From assembly GCF_002104995.1 (NCBI RefSeq), contig NW_024468408.1, forward strand, positions 1 to 23,672: 23,672 bases of DNA, written 5' to 3'. Numbering within the stretch: position 1 is the first letter of the stretch; each line of letters begins with the position of its first letter. The notes under the pieces are model-generated. The model had not been told where the DNA came from. It made no database searches and saw nothing but the letters and a program-made list of their open reading frames with translations. Of this stretch, positions 9,036 to 19,271 are shown in pieces. The position numbers and the translations under genes were made by a program. The DNA comes from Linderina pennispora (Eukaryota > Kickxellomycota > Kickxellomycetes > Kickxellales > Kickxellaceae).

Positions 9036-10958
9036 ATGAACCGACAATTGCTATATTACTTTGTATTTCTTTTCCTCTTCTGGGCTCTAATGTCATGGCG
9101 AGACAGCACACGGCCTGGGCACAGCAAAGACGAGCGAGACCTGTTTGAAAAAGAGTGGTGGGAGTCCTACCGGAATATGACGTACCAGGCGAATTCAACA
9201 CATGCGCAGCTCCCGACCACGGTGCGTACAGCTGTGGACAAGCTTGTCCTGCCTTACTTGGAGCGGGACGAGGAGAAAACCGAACCGATTGAAGGCGTAT
9301 TCTATCGCAACATCAGCGGTATTTACCACAGCGAGTGGCTGTCAGCATATGTTAACGAGACAACGCCCTTCTGGAACGGCACACTGCCTGAGGGGTACGA
9401 TAGACCGGACAACAGCACCATAGGAAAGTTAACGCTGGTCCTGGACACAGACCGTTCGGTAAACAAGTCGATTGGTCTGCTCAGTGGTATCGTGCGGTTG
9501 CGCTCTGGGATATACTCCGCCAGTCTACGACTCCAGGGTTTGTACTGGAAGGATAATGGCACTGCTGTCATGTATGGCACGCCTAGCGAGAGCGCCCAGA
9601 CGGTGGTAGACCTAGTCAAGTCTATGCCCAACAACCACACGTTTGCTGAGGCAAAGGCGGTATTTGATGAGGTGTACCAGCATGACCTGGCAGACTACGA
9701 ACAGTTCAATGACGTCGACCACGGCTGCGAATACCAGGTCTTTCTGCAGTTCACGCCAATTAAGGGCTTGACCCACCAGGAGCTAGAGGAGATTGAGCAG
9801 GAGCTGGAACACCCGACAGGTCGAAGCATACCCAAGCCACCGGCTCTGCAAGCACAGGCCATTTTGTTTTCGACGAACTGCAGTGTGGCTGTGTCTTCAA
9901 CAGGCGCCCATGTCGTTGGCACACGTGTCGAGCCGTATCTGACCAAGGCTACCCACTACGCACTGGCGTCGTTTGTCGTTCTGCTGGCCCAAATGGTGCT
10001 GACGATCCACCAGATGGGGCACACTCCTACGCCGTCGAGCATCTCGCGGGTATCGTACTACACAGTAGCCATGATGGCTGTATTGGACAGCTATTTGTGC
10101 ATGCTCCACCTGACCGGCGGTGCATTCTACAATGAGATCTACAACGCCTTCTCTGGTGTGTCGTTCATGTCGTTTGCCTTGCTAACAATGTTCGACATGC
10201 GGTATCTGGCCATGATCTGGAATGTGCAGCGGCCAGAGGCGGGCAATGCCAATACGCAGGAGGGGCGTAGAGAGATGTGGCTCATTTACTTCCGCTTCTA
10301 TGTGGTGCTGATTATTGGCCTCTTTGTTATCTATATGTACACCGAGAGCATCCGCCCGATTGCCAGCGCCCTGTTGGCAGTGCTGCTGCTGCTACTGTAC
10401 TCGTACTGGATCCCGCAGATATGGCGCAACATCAAGCGTGGTACCAGCCGCGGCATCCGCAAGGACTACGCCATCGGCACCACAGTGCTGCGGCTCTTCT
10501 TCCCCGTGTACGCATTCGCATGCCCCGACAACATTGCCTTTATCGCGCCGACAAAGCTGGTGTGGGCTCTTGTCATCTACAGCATGTCGCAGCTCGGCTT
10601 TTTGCTGCTGCAGGATTCATTTGGCGCACGGTTCTTTGTGCCTGCGTACTTTTTGCCGCCGACATATAACTACCACCCAATCATTCCACCCGCGGACGAG
10701 GAGACCGAGGCCGATGATGGCGATAGCAGCGAAGCCCGGCCCGATGACTGGGAGCACAATGCATCGAGTGCATCTAACCGTGCGTGCGCAGTGTGTATGC
10801 AAGCCGTCGATGTCGATGTGCCAACCGGTCATGTGCTGGGCCGGGCAGCCTATATGGTAACACCGTGCCACCACATCTTCCACACTGATTGTCTATCACA
10901 ATGGATGGCAATCAAGCTGGAGTGCCCAGTGTGTCGCGCGCCTCTGCCGCCGATTTAG
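9036..10958 (+). CDS. dsc1: Dsc1/Tul1-type transmembrane RING-H2 E3 ubiquitin ligase
   Basis: This 640-residue protein has the complete plan of the catalytic subunit of the Golgi Dsc ligase, which marks membrane proteins for degradation and in fission yeast supports SREBP cleavage. A signal-anchor (LLYYFVFLFLFWALMSW, residues 5-21) is followed by a lumenal domain to about residue 305 with many N-glycosylation sequons (NMT, NST, NIS, NET, NGT, NKS, NHT, NCS). A cluster of hydrophobic segments (about 310-540) includes ASFVVLLAQMVLTI and ALLAVLLLLLYSYW. An acidic linker (EETEADDGDSSE) leads to a C-terminal RING-H2: C584, C587, C611, H613, H616, C619, C630, C633. All eight zinc ligands are present and the protein ends seven residues later, as in the family. 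Length is close to known members. No intron is needed and the frame is intact. Confidence 0.93.
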   Translation: MNRQLLYYFVFLFLFWALMSWRDSTRPGHSKDERDLFEKEWWESYRNMTYQANSTHAQLPTTVRTAVDKLVLPYLERDEEKTEPIEGVFYRNISGIYHSEWLSAYVNETTPFWNGTLPEGYDRPDNSTIGKLTLVLDTDRSVNKSIGLLSGIVRLRSGIYSASLRLQGLYWKDNGTAVMYGTPSESAQTVVDLVKSMPNNHTFAEAKAVFDEVYQHDLADYEQFNDVDHGCEYQVFLQFTPIKGLTHQELEEIEQELEHPTGRSIPKPPALQAQAILFSTNCSVAVSSTGAHVVGTRVEPYLTKATHYALASFVVLLAQMVLTIHQMGHTPTPSSISRVSYYTVAMMAVLDSYLCMLHLTGGAFYNEIYNAFSGVSFMSFALLTMFDMRYLAMIWNVQRPEAGNANTQEGRREMWLIYFRFYVVLIIGLFVIYMYTESIRPIASALLAVLLLLLYSYWIPQIWRNIKRGTSRGIRKDYAIGTTVLRLFFPVYAFACPDNIAFIAPTKLVWALVIYSMSQLGFLLLQDSFGARFFVPAYFLPPTYNYHPIIPPADEETEADDGDSSEARPDDWEHNASSASNRACAVCMQAVDVDVPTGHVLGRAAYMVTPCHHIFHTDCLSQWMAIKLECPVCRAPLPPI

Positions 10959-12193
10959 TTTTTCTTCTGACGGCTTTCCCAGCAAGCAGTTCCTGATTTC
11001 TCCGAAATAGAGGAAAAGCGTGACTGTATCTGCCTGCTATTGTGTGGCCATCAGATGGAGGCGATCCCTTGTTGCTCAGATGCGGGGGTTGTAAGCGCAA
11101 GGGAGTTTTGCTTTGGGAGGTCGCCATTTTTTCGAATGTGACATGAGCACCTCTGAGCCAGGAGCGCGCCCACCCATTCCTGGAGGCCCAGGAAATCTGT
11201 TGTATCGCACTACATCGGCCAGTGGTCATCTGGGCTATGCACAGTATGCACCTCATTAGTCGCGTAAATTAAACAAAGGGAGTCATCAGTGCAGCTGCTA
11301 CGCTGCTGGAAGGTAGACAGTGGAGGGTTCTACAGGTGCTTGGATGGACGCATCGATAGGATAAATTTTGTAACGGCAGCAGGCTTTACCAGGTTGAAAC
11401 GTCTCTTCAGCCGATTAGCAGCTGGCGTCTCATATGAAAGTGGCCTCCCTGTAACTTGCTAGCCGACCCTTGAGCGATTTTACTCATCGCCATTTGCGAG
11501 CTGATGACGCTATCGATGGACCTCGGAAGCGCAGAGAGAATGGCCACAGTGCCTCTGCCTGCCAATGCCCAGCCGTGTTGGAATGTGCCCTGTGCTGGGT
11601 TCACCCACGCCGCCCTGTGCCGCCCAGTAGCACCGGCTGCTACTGCTCCCTACGACATAGCCGCTGTGCAATCGATGGCAGCGCTGATGGACGCCAGATA
11701 AGGCTTCACAGTGCTAGCTGGCGGTGTGGATGCTGCGTCCAGAGTCAACCTGTGCCAGGAGTATGGTTATCGCTGCTCCATCACGCATGCCAGAGCTAGA
11801 GAAAAAGCCCAGAGCGCAAAAAACTTGCCGTGCATTATCGCGCCAGGATCAGTCGTGATAGCGGCTTCTGCAGCGCCTGCCCCGAGCGGGAGGGTCCTTG
11901 ACACATGTCCGGCCGCGGAAAATCGAGGAATGAATGGGCCGGGTCGCCTGCCACCCCCCTGCCCCGGCTGCAAGCACAGGTTCTCCATCAGCGGCGGCAT
12001 CCGCCCAATTGCAGCGCGGCGATCTGTTCCTGATACGCTATCAGCGGCCATCAGCTGGCTCGTGCTTTCTCTTCTAGCAGCCGCCCGCACGCTGCAGGCC
12101 ACAAAAATCCCGGGGCGCGTTCTTGCTGGGCTGCACGAATTGCAAGACTTTTGGCGCTTTCTCTCACACTGCATATGGCCGCACCGCGTGCTC
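10959..12193. other. Intergenic region before the zinc-finger gene
   Basis: About 1.2 kb. Several short frames occur, the longest on + at 11711-12250, but composition is irregular and no domain is visible. The right end is the promoter of the C2H2 gene. I see no repeat or RNA gene. Confidence 0.5.
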
Positions 12194-12200
12194 TATAAAA
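12194..12200 (+). promoter_or_regulatory. TATA box of the C2H2 zinc-finger gene
   Basis: TATAAAA lies about 126 bases before ATG 12326. A T/C-rich stretch (TTTTTTTCCTTCTTGG near 12257) sits between them, consistent with a transcribed leader. Confidence 0.65.
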
Positions 12201-12325
12201 AGGACTCGTGCTCGGGACTCCAGCGATATCTTTCCTCCGAAATATTATAGTCAGACTTTTTTTCCTTCTTGGTCCTTTGCCAGCAGCCTGAGCACATTAA
12301 AATCACAGCTCCAAACACAGAAAAC

Positions 12326-13113
12326 ATGGACGTCTGTTCCCTCATCGATACCCACACCCACACCGCCGCCGATGCTGCCGCCGACAGCTGCTGCGCCGAC
12401 GCTGCGCCGGGCAAGTCGTTTGCCTGCTCGTGGCACGACTGCGACCGCTCATTTGCACGCAAGTCGGACCTGGTCCGCCACTTCCGCATCCACACCGGCG
12501 TCAAGCCATTCGAGTGCCCATGGGCTGGCTGCGAGAAGCGCTTCATCCAGCGCTCGGCCCTCAAGGTCCACTACCGCACGCACTCTGGCGAGCGTCCGCA
12601 CACCTGCGAGGGCTGCGAGCGTAGCTTCAGCGACTCGTCCTCGCTGGCGCGCCATCGCCGCACCCACACCGGTGTTCGGCCGTACGGCTGCGAGCACCCC
12701 GGCTGCAGCAAGCGGTTCACCCGCAAGACCAGCCTGCGCAAGCACATGCAAACCCACGATCCGACCTACACCAAGCCGCGTCGCCGCTCCAGCGTGGAGA
12801 CTGTTGCTGCCGGGTCTCCTATGCACTCGGACATGTCGTCGCCGCAGACTGCTCCGGTCAGCCGCCAGACCTCGCCTGCCTTTAGTGTGCAGTTCATGAC
12901 CACCCGTCGCCCCGCCTTGCTCACCGCGAGTTGGCTCAGTACCACTACGAGCCTCAGATGTACACTTTCAAGCAGATGAGCCCGGTCTACGCTGCCGCCC
13001 CCAGATCGCCCTTGGACAGCGGTGCCAGCTCAGCCTCGACTGCCTGCAACAGCCCAGCCATGTACGGCCACCCGGGCACTGTGCTGCCGCCGATCAGCTC
13101 TCTGCTGCACTAA
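12326..13113 (+). CDS. Four-finger C2H2 zinc-finger protein; frame change near C-terminus
   Basis: I choose ATG 12326 (MDVCSLIDTH), the first ATG after the leader. Four adjacent C2H2 fingers span C34-H56, C64-H86, C94-H114 and C122-H144, joined by TGVKP, SGERP and TGVRP linkers typical of DNA-binding arrays. A serine/proline-rich tail follows. This is most likely a sequence-specific nuclear transcription factor; the target is unknown. The frame then fails: after MTTRRP (residue 196) it gives unlikely sequence to a stop at 12979, while the next frame reads AQYHYEPQMYTFKQMSPVY and ends in PPISSLLH at 13113. One missing C in the run at 12910-12913 would join them smoothly. Alternatives are a weak-donor intron 12887-12930 (44 nt) or 12887-12939 (53 nt), both phase-compatible. 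Confidence 0.85.
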
Positions 13114-15959
13114 ATCCCGCCATATGTACATATCTTTTCTATGCGACTTGTAAATACACCACACCAATTCCACTGCCTTTCACCAATATACGCGTATGCA
13201 CGTACAGTTAGCCAGCTGATTGGGAATGGTGAGCGAACAGGCCAGTGCGCCATGGAGGCTGCGTGCTTTGTGGACATGCTAGCGTCATTCAGCAGGCCAC
13301 GGAAAATGCCCCTCCCCACCTGCTCGCTGTCAGCAATGGGGAGATACTCTGCATTTCAAATGGTTCATTCCGACGATTCCCGCACATACCACCGCCCACT
13401 CAAGAATTCATCTTCCAGTGACCTATATCGATTGTTGGGGAGACTGGTCAGCCCTCTGGGGCTGCAACCCTTTCCTCCTGATGGTTTTCACGCCCTGGCC
13501 CCTGGGTACAGGCGTTATTGTTAATGAGCATGCGTGCGCTATCTGCGACATCCCATATCGGCACTGCCTGCCTCCCAATGGCCAAGGCTGTTCCTGAAAG
13601 CAGAACACAGATCCGCACGATGATAACCAATTGTGACTATTATCCGGAGGTTAACCGGCCAATTGTCTATGCGTGGTGGTCTCAGCTCCGCCCCTGCTCC
13701 AGACCCAAATGAGTCAGATCCTATGCGCACTCGGTGCCTGCCAGATCGTTGGGGTGTAGTGAGTGCTGAGGGTATTTCTGCATGATAGCAGCTATGCAGG
13801 CGGTGGGGAGGCAAATAGTATAAGGCGCAATTGATCGATACCATCGCGAAATTCCCAGGGGGCACGCTGCCGATGGGAAACGCACACAAACAATTTCCGT
13901 GACGGGTCGCTGCGCACATAAAGCATTTTGGCGTCCCGGAGGGCGATCGCGGGAACGGACCACCCTTCCCATCGATCAATAACGGATGCTGGCAATCTTC
14001 GCTGCTTCGCGATCGATGCGGCAGCTCGCTCACGACCGTGATTAGATCAGATCTGCTAATACTAGGGGACCTGTGTTCGCTTGAGCTGCAAACACGCTTA
14101 GTGAGCCGACAGGCGATTGGGCTGCTTCCTGATGGCACATGGAAGTCGGACGATTTCACATGTGTGGAAATAGGTGTTGACTAAAAAGTCAAGCAAGTTC
14201 TGGATGTGGCTCCCTAGAGTTCTGCCTGGCATCTGCTTGTTGGGGGAGCAGGTAGCCCAGAAGCCTGCCGATTGACCGACATGGCCTGTAGCATGTATGT
14301 TGTTGAAAAATCCAACATGCTGCCTGCTGTATACAAACATAGGACAGGTCACTAATCAACACCGCGATTATTTCGCGGAATCAGCAGATAGTCTCGCTGT
14401 GGTCATAAGCCATGGGAATCTTCCAAGCATCCATGGACTGTCTAGGAAAAACGAGCAACTCTATGCCGAGCCAAACTGAACTCTGACTGGGACAATCCTC
14501 TCCGGCTTCCCGAGCGATAACGCTGATATTGTGGACGCAGATGCTCGACGAATCAATGGCTGTCGGCAAGCAAGCAGGCCAGTAGGGTACAGCGAGATGG
14601 ACACGAGCCACCTCTCCAATAGCGACAGCGAATCTGTTGCGCTTCCCTGGCTATCATGACAGACTATCCACGATTGTCTCTGCCGTCCCAAATGGCGAGT
14701 AATCTCTAGAGGGCATGTGGGAACATAGTGCCAGACCGTTGAGACAAATGCGCCAACCGGTCCTGGACCGCATAGCAATAGGCTACAAAAGGGGGTCCTC
14801 GCCCCCAAGACCCGAGCCAAAAAACGGATTTCTCAGACAAATATGCAAATGTAGGTTGTCGATCGTACGAGGTTCCTTCAGCATTAAAGCCTCAACACTG
14901 GATTCGCTGTGGGCGAGGAAAAGTGGTGCGCAGCGAAGGGTGTGTGCAGGCTCGGATGCTGCTGCTTTGGCGATAATGGCCAGTATTCCGACATGTCATC
15001 TGCCCTCCGCGAATGGCCAGGAAGGATCGGCACAGACTGCTGGTGCGCTAGCGATTCCGTTGGGACGCAAAGCACGCACTTCGTAAAAAGACCCCAGTCG
15101 CACTCTGGTATTGCGCTGTTTACGCATCTGCTAGTCGCATCTAGCTGCATGTTGATGACACGGAGATGCATAGGCGGTCTGGATTGTTTGCTAGTTTTTC
15201 AGGGAGCCTGCAGCATGTGCGGCACATTAGCAAGCCAAGGCAGCAGTGGCGGTTGTGGCAGCTGCGGCAGCTGCGGCAGTGTGGAGCCGGGCGATTGTAG
15301 ACTGTGGCAAGCACCTGGCCTGGCCTAGCTTGTCATAGCTCCTGTGTTGCACGGCCCGTGACTAGCTATAATTGGAGCATCACGTTGTCTGCGACCAGTC
15401 TGGACCGGTCCGGAGCCTTGCTGCAGCGCACCAACCAAGCGGCACCTACTCACTCGAGCCGGCGAATGGGGGCCATTTCCCCTCTGCGCAGGCAATTGGG
15501 CGACTGCTGGCAGGTAAGGAAATCTGTTCGGTCTGCCATTTCGGACCGCTAGGCGGAGTTGGCGCTGTATGGGGGAGAGGGGCAAGCCAGCGAGCACCCA
15601 ACGGTCCTCTCTGGCTGCAAGCCTGGGTCAAGCAAGAAAACAACAACATCCGACTGCAACGAAGGAGAAACGCGAGATCTACATTGGGCTTGTTTTGGTT
15701 TTTCGCATTCCAGATGTTGCGGCTCTCGCACCTTCTGCATTCTGCAATAGCAGGTAAAGAGAGGGAGCCAGGGGAGGATGAGAAATTGCGCGGAGCGGCG
15801 ATCGCCCTTTGAGAGGCGAAATTCAATGTACGAATTGTTCATCCTTTCTCCAAAGTGACACCACCACCGCTACCAGAGCTAGTGGCCAGACCGGGTGCTT
15901 CCCCCTCCCCAACCGGTCCGAGTTTGACATTGCCCTCCTTCGCTGGGCAGCGCGGATTG
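13114..15959. other. Nearly 3 kb without a convincing gene
   Basis: Reading frames up to 206 codons (- strand 13539-14159) occur but look random: no ATG at the long frame's start, scattered cysteine and proline, no domain. A short GC-rich run of GGCAGCTGC-like units lies at about 15238-15285. The right end leads into the promoter of the small GPI protein. The interval may be a long regulatory region, contain non-coding RNA, or hold genes too decayed to see. Confidence 0.45.
15238..15285. repeat. Short GGCAGC-type low-complexity repeat
   Basis: Imperfect repeats of GGCAGC and GGCAGCTGC over about 48 bases (for example GGCAGCTGCGGCAGCTGC). The tract lies outside any supported gene and looks like a simple sequence tract. 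Confidence 0.55.
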
Positions 15960-15968
15960 TATATAAAT
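15960..15968 (+). promoter_or_regulatory. TATA box of the GPI serine/alanine-rich protein gene
   Basis: TATATAAAT lies 120 bases before ATG 16080 and is followed by a strongly C/T-rich leader (CTCCCTCCCCCTCCCCCTAT region, about 16020-16060). This is the clearest promoter in the window and fits high expression of an abundant surface protein. Confidence 0.7.
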
Positions 15969-16079
15969 GCTGCCCGCTGCCTGGGATGTCGAGGAACCGG
16001 CATAATACCTTATTACTTCCCTTCGTCTCACGCACTCCCTCCCCCTCCCCCTATCTACGCTCTAGATTACAATCTCATA

Positions 16080-16430
16080 ATGCAGATCTTCGCCGCCATC
16101 GCTGTCTTCGCCGTCGCTGCTCTTGCCGCCGACTCCTCCGCCTCCACTAAGGCTTCCGCTGAGGCTTCTGTTGAGGCCTCTGTTGAGGCTTCGGAGGCTG
16201 CCTCGGAGGCTGCCTCGGAGGTTGCCTCGGCCGGCGCTACCTCGGTTGAGCTTGGTGAGCTCGATGATGCTGAGTCGGCCTCCGGCTCCCACTCGGGCTC
16301 TCACTCCGCCTCCAAGGGCGCTTCCAAGTCCGCCTCGAACCAGAAGTCCACCACGGGCTCCTCGAACGGTGCCGCCACGGTTGCCGGCTCTCTGGCCGCT
16401 GTTGCCGTTGCCGCCGCTGCTTTCTTCTAA
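16080..16430 (+). CDS. Small GPI-anchored serine/alanine-rich surface protein
   Basis: ATG 16080 gives 116 residues. There is a signal peptide (MQIFAAIAVFAVAALAA, cleavage near residue 17), then a serine/alanine/glutamate repeat (EASVEAS, EAASEAASEVAS), a short acidic stretch (ELGELDDAES), a Ser/Gly/Lys-rich stretch, and a hydrophobic C-terminal tail (AATVAGSLAAVAVAAAAFF) preceded by SSNGA, the pattern of a GPI-attachment signal. The serines would be O-mannosylated. Its likely role is a structural or coating protein of plasma membrane or wall; no enzyme domain is present. The gene is very compact, has no intron and has biased codon use (GCC, TCC, GCT), as in highly expressed genes. Confidence 0.85.
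   Translation: MQIFAAIAVFAVAALAADSSASTKASAEASVEASVEASEAASEAASEVASAGATSVELGELDDAESASGSHSGSHSASKGASKSASNQKSTTGSSNGAATVAGSLAAVAVAAAAFF
16161..16229 (+). repeat. 12-bp coding tandem repeats inside the GPI protein gene
   Basis: Units GAGGCTTCTGTT and GAGGCCTCTGTT are followed by three copies of GAGG(C/T)TGCCTCG (16194-16205, 16206-16217, 16218-16229). Each unit encodes four residues of the form EAxx or EVAS. In-frame gain or loss of units would lengthen or shorten the serine-rich stem. Confidence 0.85.
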
Positions 16431-17269
16431 GCTTTACCTGTGCGCATTTTAGATTTATTCTACTAGATGTCCTGGTATCTCTTTCGCCTCCCCGTTCTAT
16501 AATTACCAATTGTAATCTCTCAAAACAATAGCCTTGGGGCGTGTGGATAAAGCAAGTCGTTTTGTAATCGCAGACTTGGTAACCCGGCACGCACATGAAA
16601 CAATATACCGCCGCTTGAAATGGCGGCGACGCGTTGGAACTGGGTCCTTGTTTGTGGGGAGCCAATTCACGAGGATGTAGTGTGCGACCTGGCTCCATTT
16701 TTTCGCTCCGCTTCATCTTATCTCTGGAGACGGTACCGTGCTCGCCGTATTGGGGAGCGGTCTTCTAGACAGTCTATTTCGGTCTACAGATTTGGTTGGG
16801 TAGGCTGTCCGACTGAGAGATCTAGCTTCTCACAAGCGGATACTCCTGTCGTATTCCCAGAGCTCAGTGCAGTCGAGCCATAGTGGGACAAATAGTCAGC
16901 CATGTTTTTTTGGCTCTTCCAACCACACTTCTCAGTCTGCGTGCGTGCCACACACCTGCAGACTGCCAGGATATTTCAAAAAACTGCAAGGAGTGTGAGG
17001 AGTCATGCATTAGTGCCGGTGCCTATTTATAGCTACATGGCCAGTAGCGGAGGATGCAGGATGCATGAGTGGAGAGGACTAAAAGTGTGTTTATTAGTGT
17101 TTGAAGAATGAAGAAATGGATAGTAGCCCTCTCCGGCCTCCGCCATCGCTTCCCCCTGCACTACATCAGTGGAGCAGATGCACACGGGGAAAGGCGGGGG
17201 CATTGGAGAGACATGGAAGGAGATCAAGTGCGGAGAGAATAGGCGGGAAAAGAAGAGGAAAGGGGGCAT
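16431..17269. other. Intergenic stretch between convergent genes
   Basis: About 0.84 kb between the stops of the GPI protein (+) and the septin (-). I see no gene. A small perfect hairpin, CGCCGC with GCGGCG around an 8-base loop, occurs at about 16609-16628. The interval must hold both 3' untranslated regions. Confidence 0.5.
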
Positions 17270-18404
17270 CTACGCCTGGGCCATGGTGGGCTGGTGAGGG
17301 AGCGGGACGCTGGGAGCGGGCATGCCCGACTGGCCAGCGGCGGCAGCAGCGGCCTGCTGGGCGCGCATCTCCTTGATCTGCCTGAGCTGGGAGGTTCTGA
17401 ACTGCTCGTAGTGGCGCTGTGCAGTGACCTCGACCAGGTCCGACAGGTGGGTGCGCAGCAAAAAGTTGCGCAGGTGGACAAAGTCGCTGTGGCCCTCGTC
17501 GAAGATGTTGATGACGCCCCAGCCGTGGCGGCGCCCGCGGATGGACTTGCCATCGATCTCAATGATCTCCTCGGATCCGACAACAGCGAACGGCACCAGC
17601 TCCTTGATGCTGGCGTTCAGCGCGCGGTCCTCATCGTCGTCCTCATCGCTGGCATACGGGTACACGGAGATACGGTGGAAGGCAAGCTCCTCCTTGATGC
17701 GGCGCTTGAAGACAGTGCGCTCGTCGACGGTCATCGAATCGGACTTGGCAATGACCGGGATCACGTTGGTGACCTCAGTCAGGCGCTTCAGCACCTCGAC
17801 ATCCAGCGGGCGCAGACCGCGGTTGCCCGGGTTCAAAAAGTACAGGCAGGCGTGCACGCGGGTGTCGCTGATGACGCGGTCGCGCTGCGGCTTCAGCTCG
17901 CGCTCCAGGTACGCCGCATGCTGGTCCTTGATGTACTTGATCACAGGGACCCAGCAGCCCTCGTTGTTGCACTGGTCGCCAAACCCGGGCGTGTCAATGA
18001 TCGTCAGCTTGACCCGCACGCCGTTCTCCTCCAGCGTCTGCGTCACAGGCGAAATCTCGGTTGTCTTGCGGATCACCTCCTGCGCCGTGCGCCGTCCCTG
18101 CGAGTCAACAAGGTGGCTCGAGAAAATGCTGTTCACCAACGTCGACTTGCCCATGCCCGACTCGCCCACAAGAATAACGTTGAAATTGAACCCGCGCTTC
18201 AGGAACTTGCGCTCCATCTGCTGAGTAATTGTGTCGAAGCCGACATAGGTCTGGTTATCCTATAGTGCAGTGAGAAGGAAGACAGTATTGCACATACTCT
18301 GTTAGCCCACTTGTTGTGTACGCTTAAATTCGCCTCCCTGATGAAGAGCGTCTCCAGTCGAAATTGGAGCACTTCAATAAGCGTCTCCTTACATTCGCCG
18401 ACAT
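17270..18404 (-). CDS. CDC10: Septin, Cdc10-type, with a 12-nt first coding exon
   Basis: Exon 2 (18259-17270) runs from DNQTYVGFDTITQQ through a full septin GTPase domain: basic MERKFLKRGF, G1 GESGMGKST (36-44), G3 DTPGFGD (93-99), G4 AKSD (175-178) and the septin-unique GRRHGWGVINI (246-256). The TYVGFDTIT opening marks the Cdc10 group. The tail is short and Ala/Pro-rich with no long coiled coil, also as in Cdc10. The acceptor CACTATAG ends at 18260. Upstream, ATG TCG GCG AAT (18404-18393) is followed at once by donor GTAAGG (18392), phase 0, giving MSAN-DNQTY and a 333-residue protein with a 133-nt intron. Septins form hetero-oligomeric filaments at the division site and cell cortex. The GTPase domain is certain; exon 1 is a strong inference. 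Confidence 0.92.
18260..18392 (-). other. Intron of the septin gene
   Basis: Donor GTAAGG at 18392-18387, acceptor TATAG ending at 18260, 133 nt, phase 0. It contains in-frame stops and a CTAAC sequence usable as branch point, although that lies about 45 nt from the acceptor. Confidence 0.75.
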
Positions 18405-19271
18405 TGTATTTTGAAGGGGGTATTTTGTAGGAAGAGAATAATAAAATAGGAAAGAGGGTTTTGTGTTGCAAGAGGTAGAGAGAGCAGAGGAGAAAGAGAG
18501 GGGGAAAACTGCCCAGTGTTGGGTGATAAGTGTGCAGGCTAGAAAAAATGCATATTTCTGCGGGCATTAACGGGCGGTGGCCAAACGAATTGCAGTAGGG
18601 CGAAAAAGAAAAATAGCTGGGATGTTTTTGTTTTGGAGTTTTCTGCGCAAAGAATGCTTGTTTCAAACGCGGGTGGCGGAAATAGGGGCGGGCGCGAAAC
18701 ATGGGTGCTGGCACCAGACGAGGCTTGGAGACAGGGTGCCAGCATTCCCAGCCGGGGAGGCGGGCGAGAACGTTGTGCTTGGCCAGCACACCCCCTCGCT
18801 AGCCCTGAATGCCGGTAATTGCAGCGGGCAAGAGACGACGCTGCCAACCCCCCGCGAAATGAATAGGAGGCCGATATATTGCTGGAGCATTCTCCACACA
18901 CACCGGATACAGCGGTCGTTTTTGCCCGCTACCACCAAGGGTGCTGCTTAGGAAAGCCACATGCGGAAGGCAGGCAGGCAGCAGAACCACGGTCTTCATA
19001 CGGTCCTCATGCTTTGGCTGGTCCCAATTAGCGATCTGCATTCTTGTTTTTGTGGGCAGGTGTGCGCCATGCGTCTGTCAATCAGACATCCAATGGCGGG
19101 CTTGGGAGCGCAGCGCCCTGCCGGCTCGGCTCGCACCATAAATCTCCCCCGCCATCGCTGGGGCTATGCCATGTGAGGTGGGCAGACGCTCTCCGCAGAA
19201 TCCTACATACTTGCCAACGTCTCCACATACATATACGTTATATTTAGTCTCCCCGGCCTCCATTGCCAGTC
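18405..19271. promoter_or_regulatory. Divergent promoter region between septin and CHY-protein genes
   Basis: About 0.87 kb between divergent start codons. Septin-side sequence is purine-rich on + (C/T-rich on its own strand), like other leaders here. Toward the CHY gene, ACCATAAATC at about 19135-19144 is a possible weak TATA. Short frames inside look random. Confidence 0.45.

Noticed and set aside
10277-10860. Frames of 130 and 181 codons inside the Dsc1 gene
   Set aside because: Alternate-frame shadows of the transmembrane and RING coding sequence.
11711-12250. 179-codon frame upstream of the zinc-finger gene
   Set aside because: It starts without a supported ATG context, overlaps the TATA box and leader, and has no domain.
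12123-12899. 258-codon frame overlapping the C2H2 gene
   Set aside because: Alanine/serine/arginine-rich frame shadow of the zinc-finger codons; the finger frame is unambiguous.
13539-14159. 206-codon frame on the minus strand
   Set aside because: It has no ATG at the long start, erratic composition and no recognisable motif. It is probably chance in a long non-coding interval.
16609-16628. Perfect 6-bp hairpin CGCCGC/GCGGCG as a possible terminator or RNA element
   Set aside because: It is too short, 180 bases past the GPI stop, and hairpin terminators are not expected in a nuclear fungal gene.
17294-18265. 323-codon open frame antisense to the septin gene, plus a 266-codon one
   Set aside because: Shadow of GC-biased codons of the septin exon. 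It is leucine/valine/aspartate-rich low-information sequence with no domain, opposite a certain gene.
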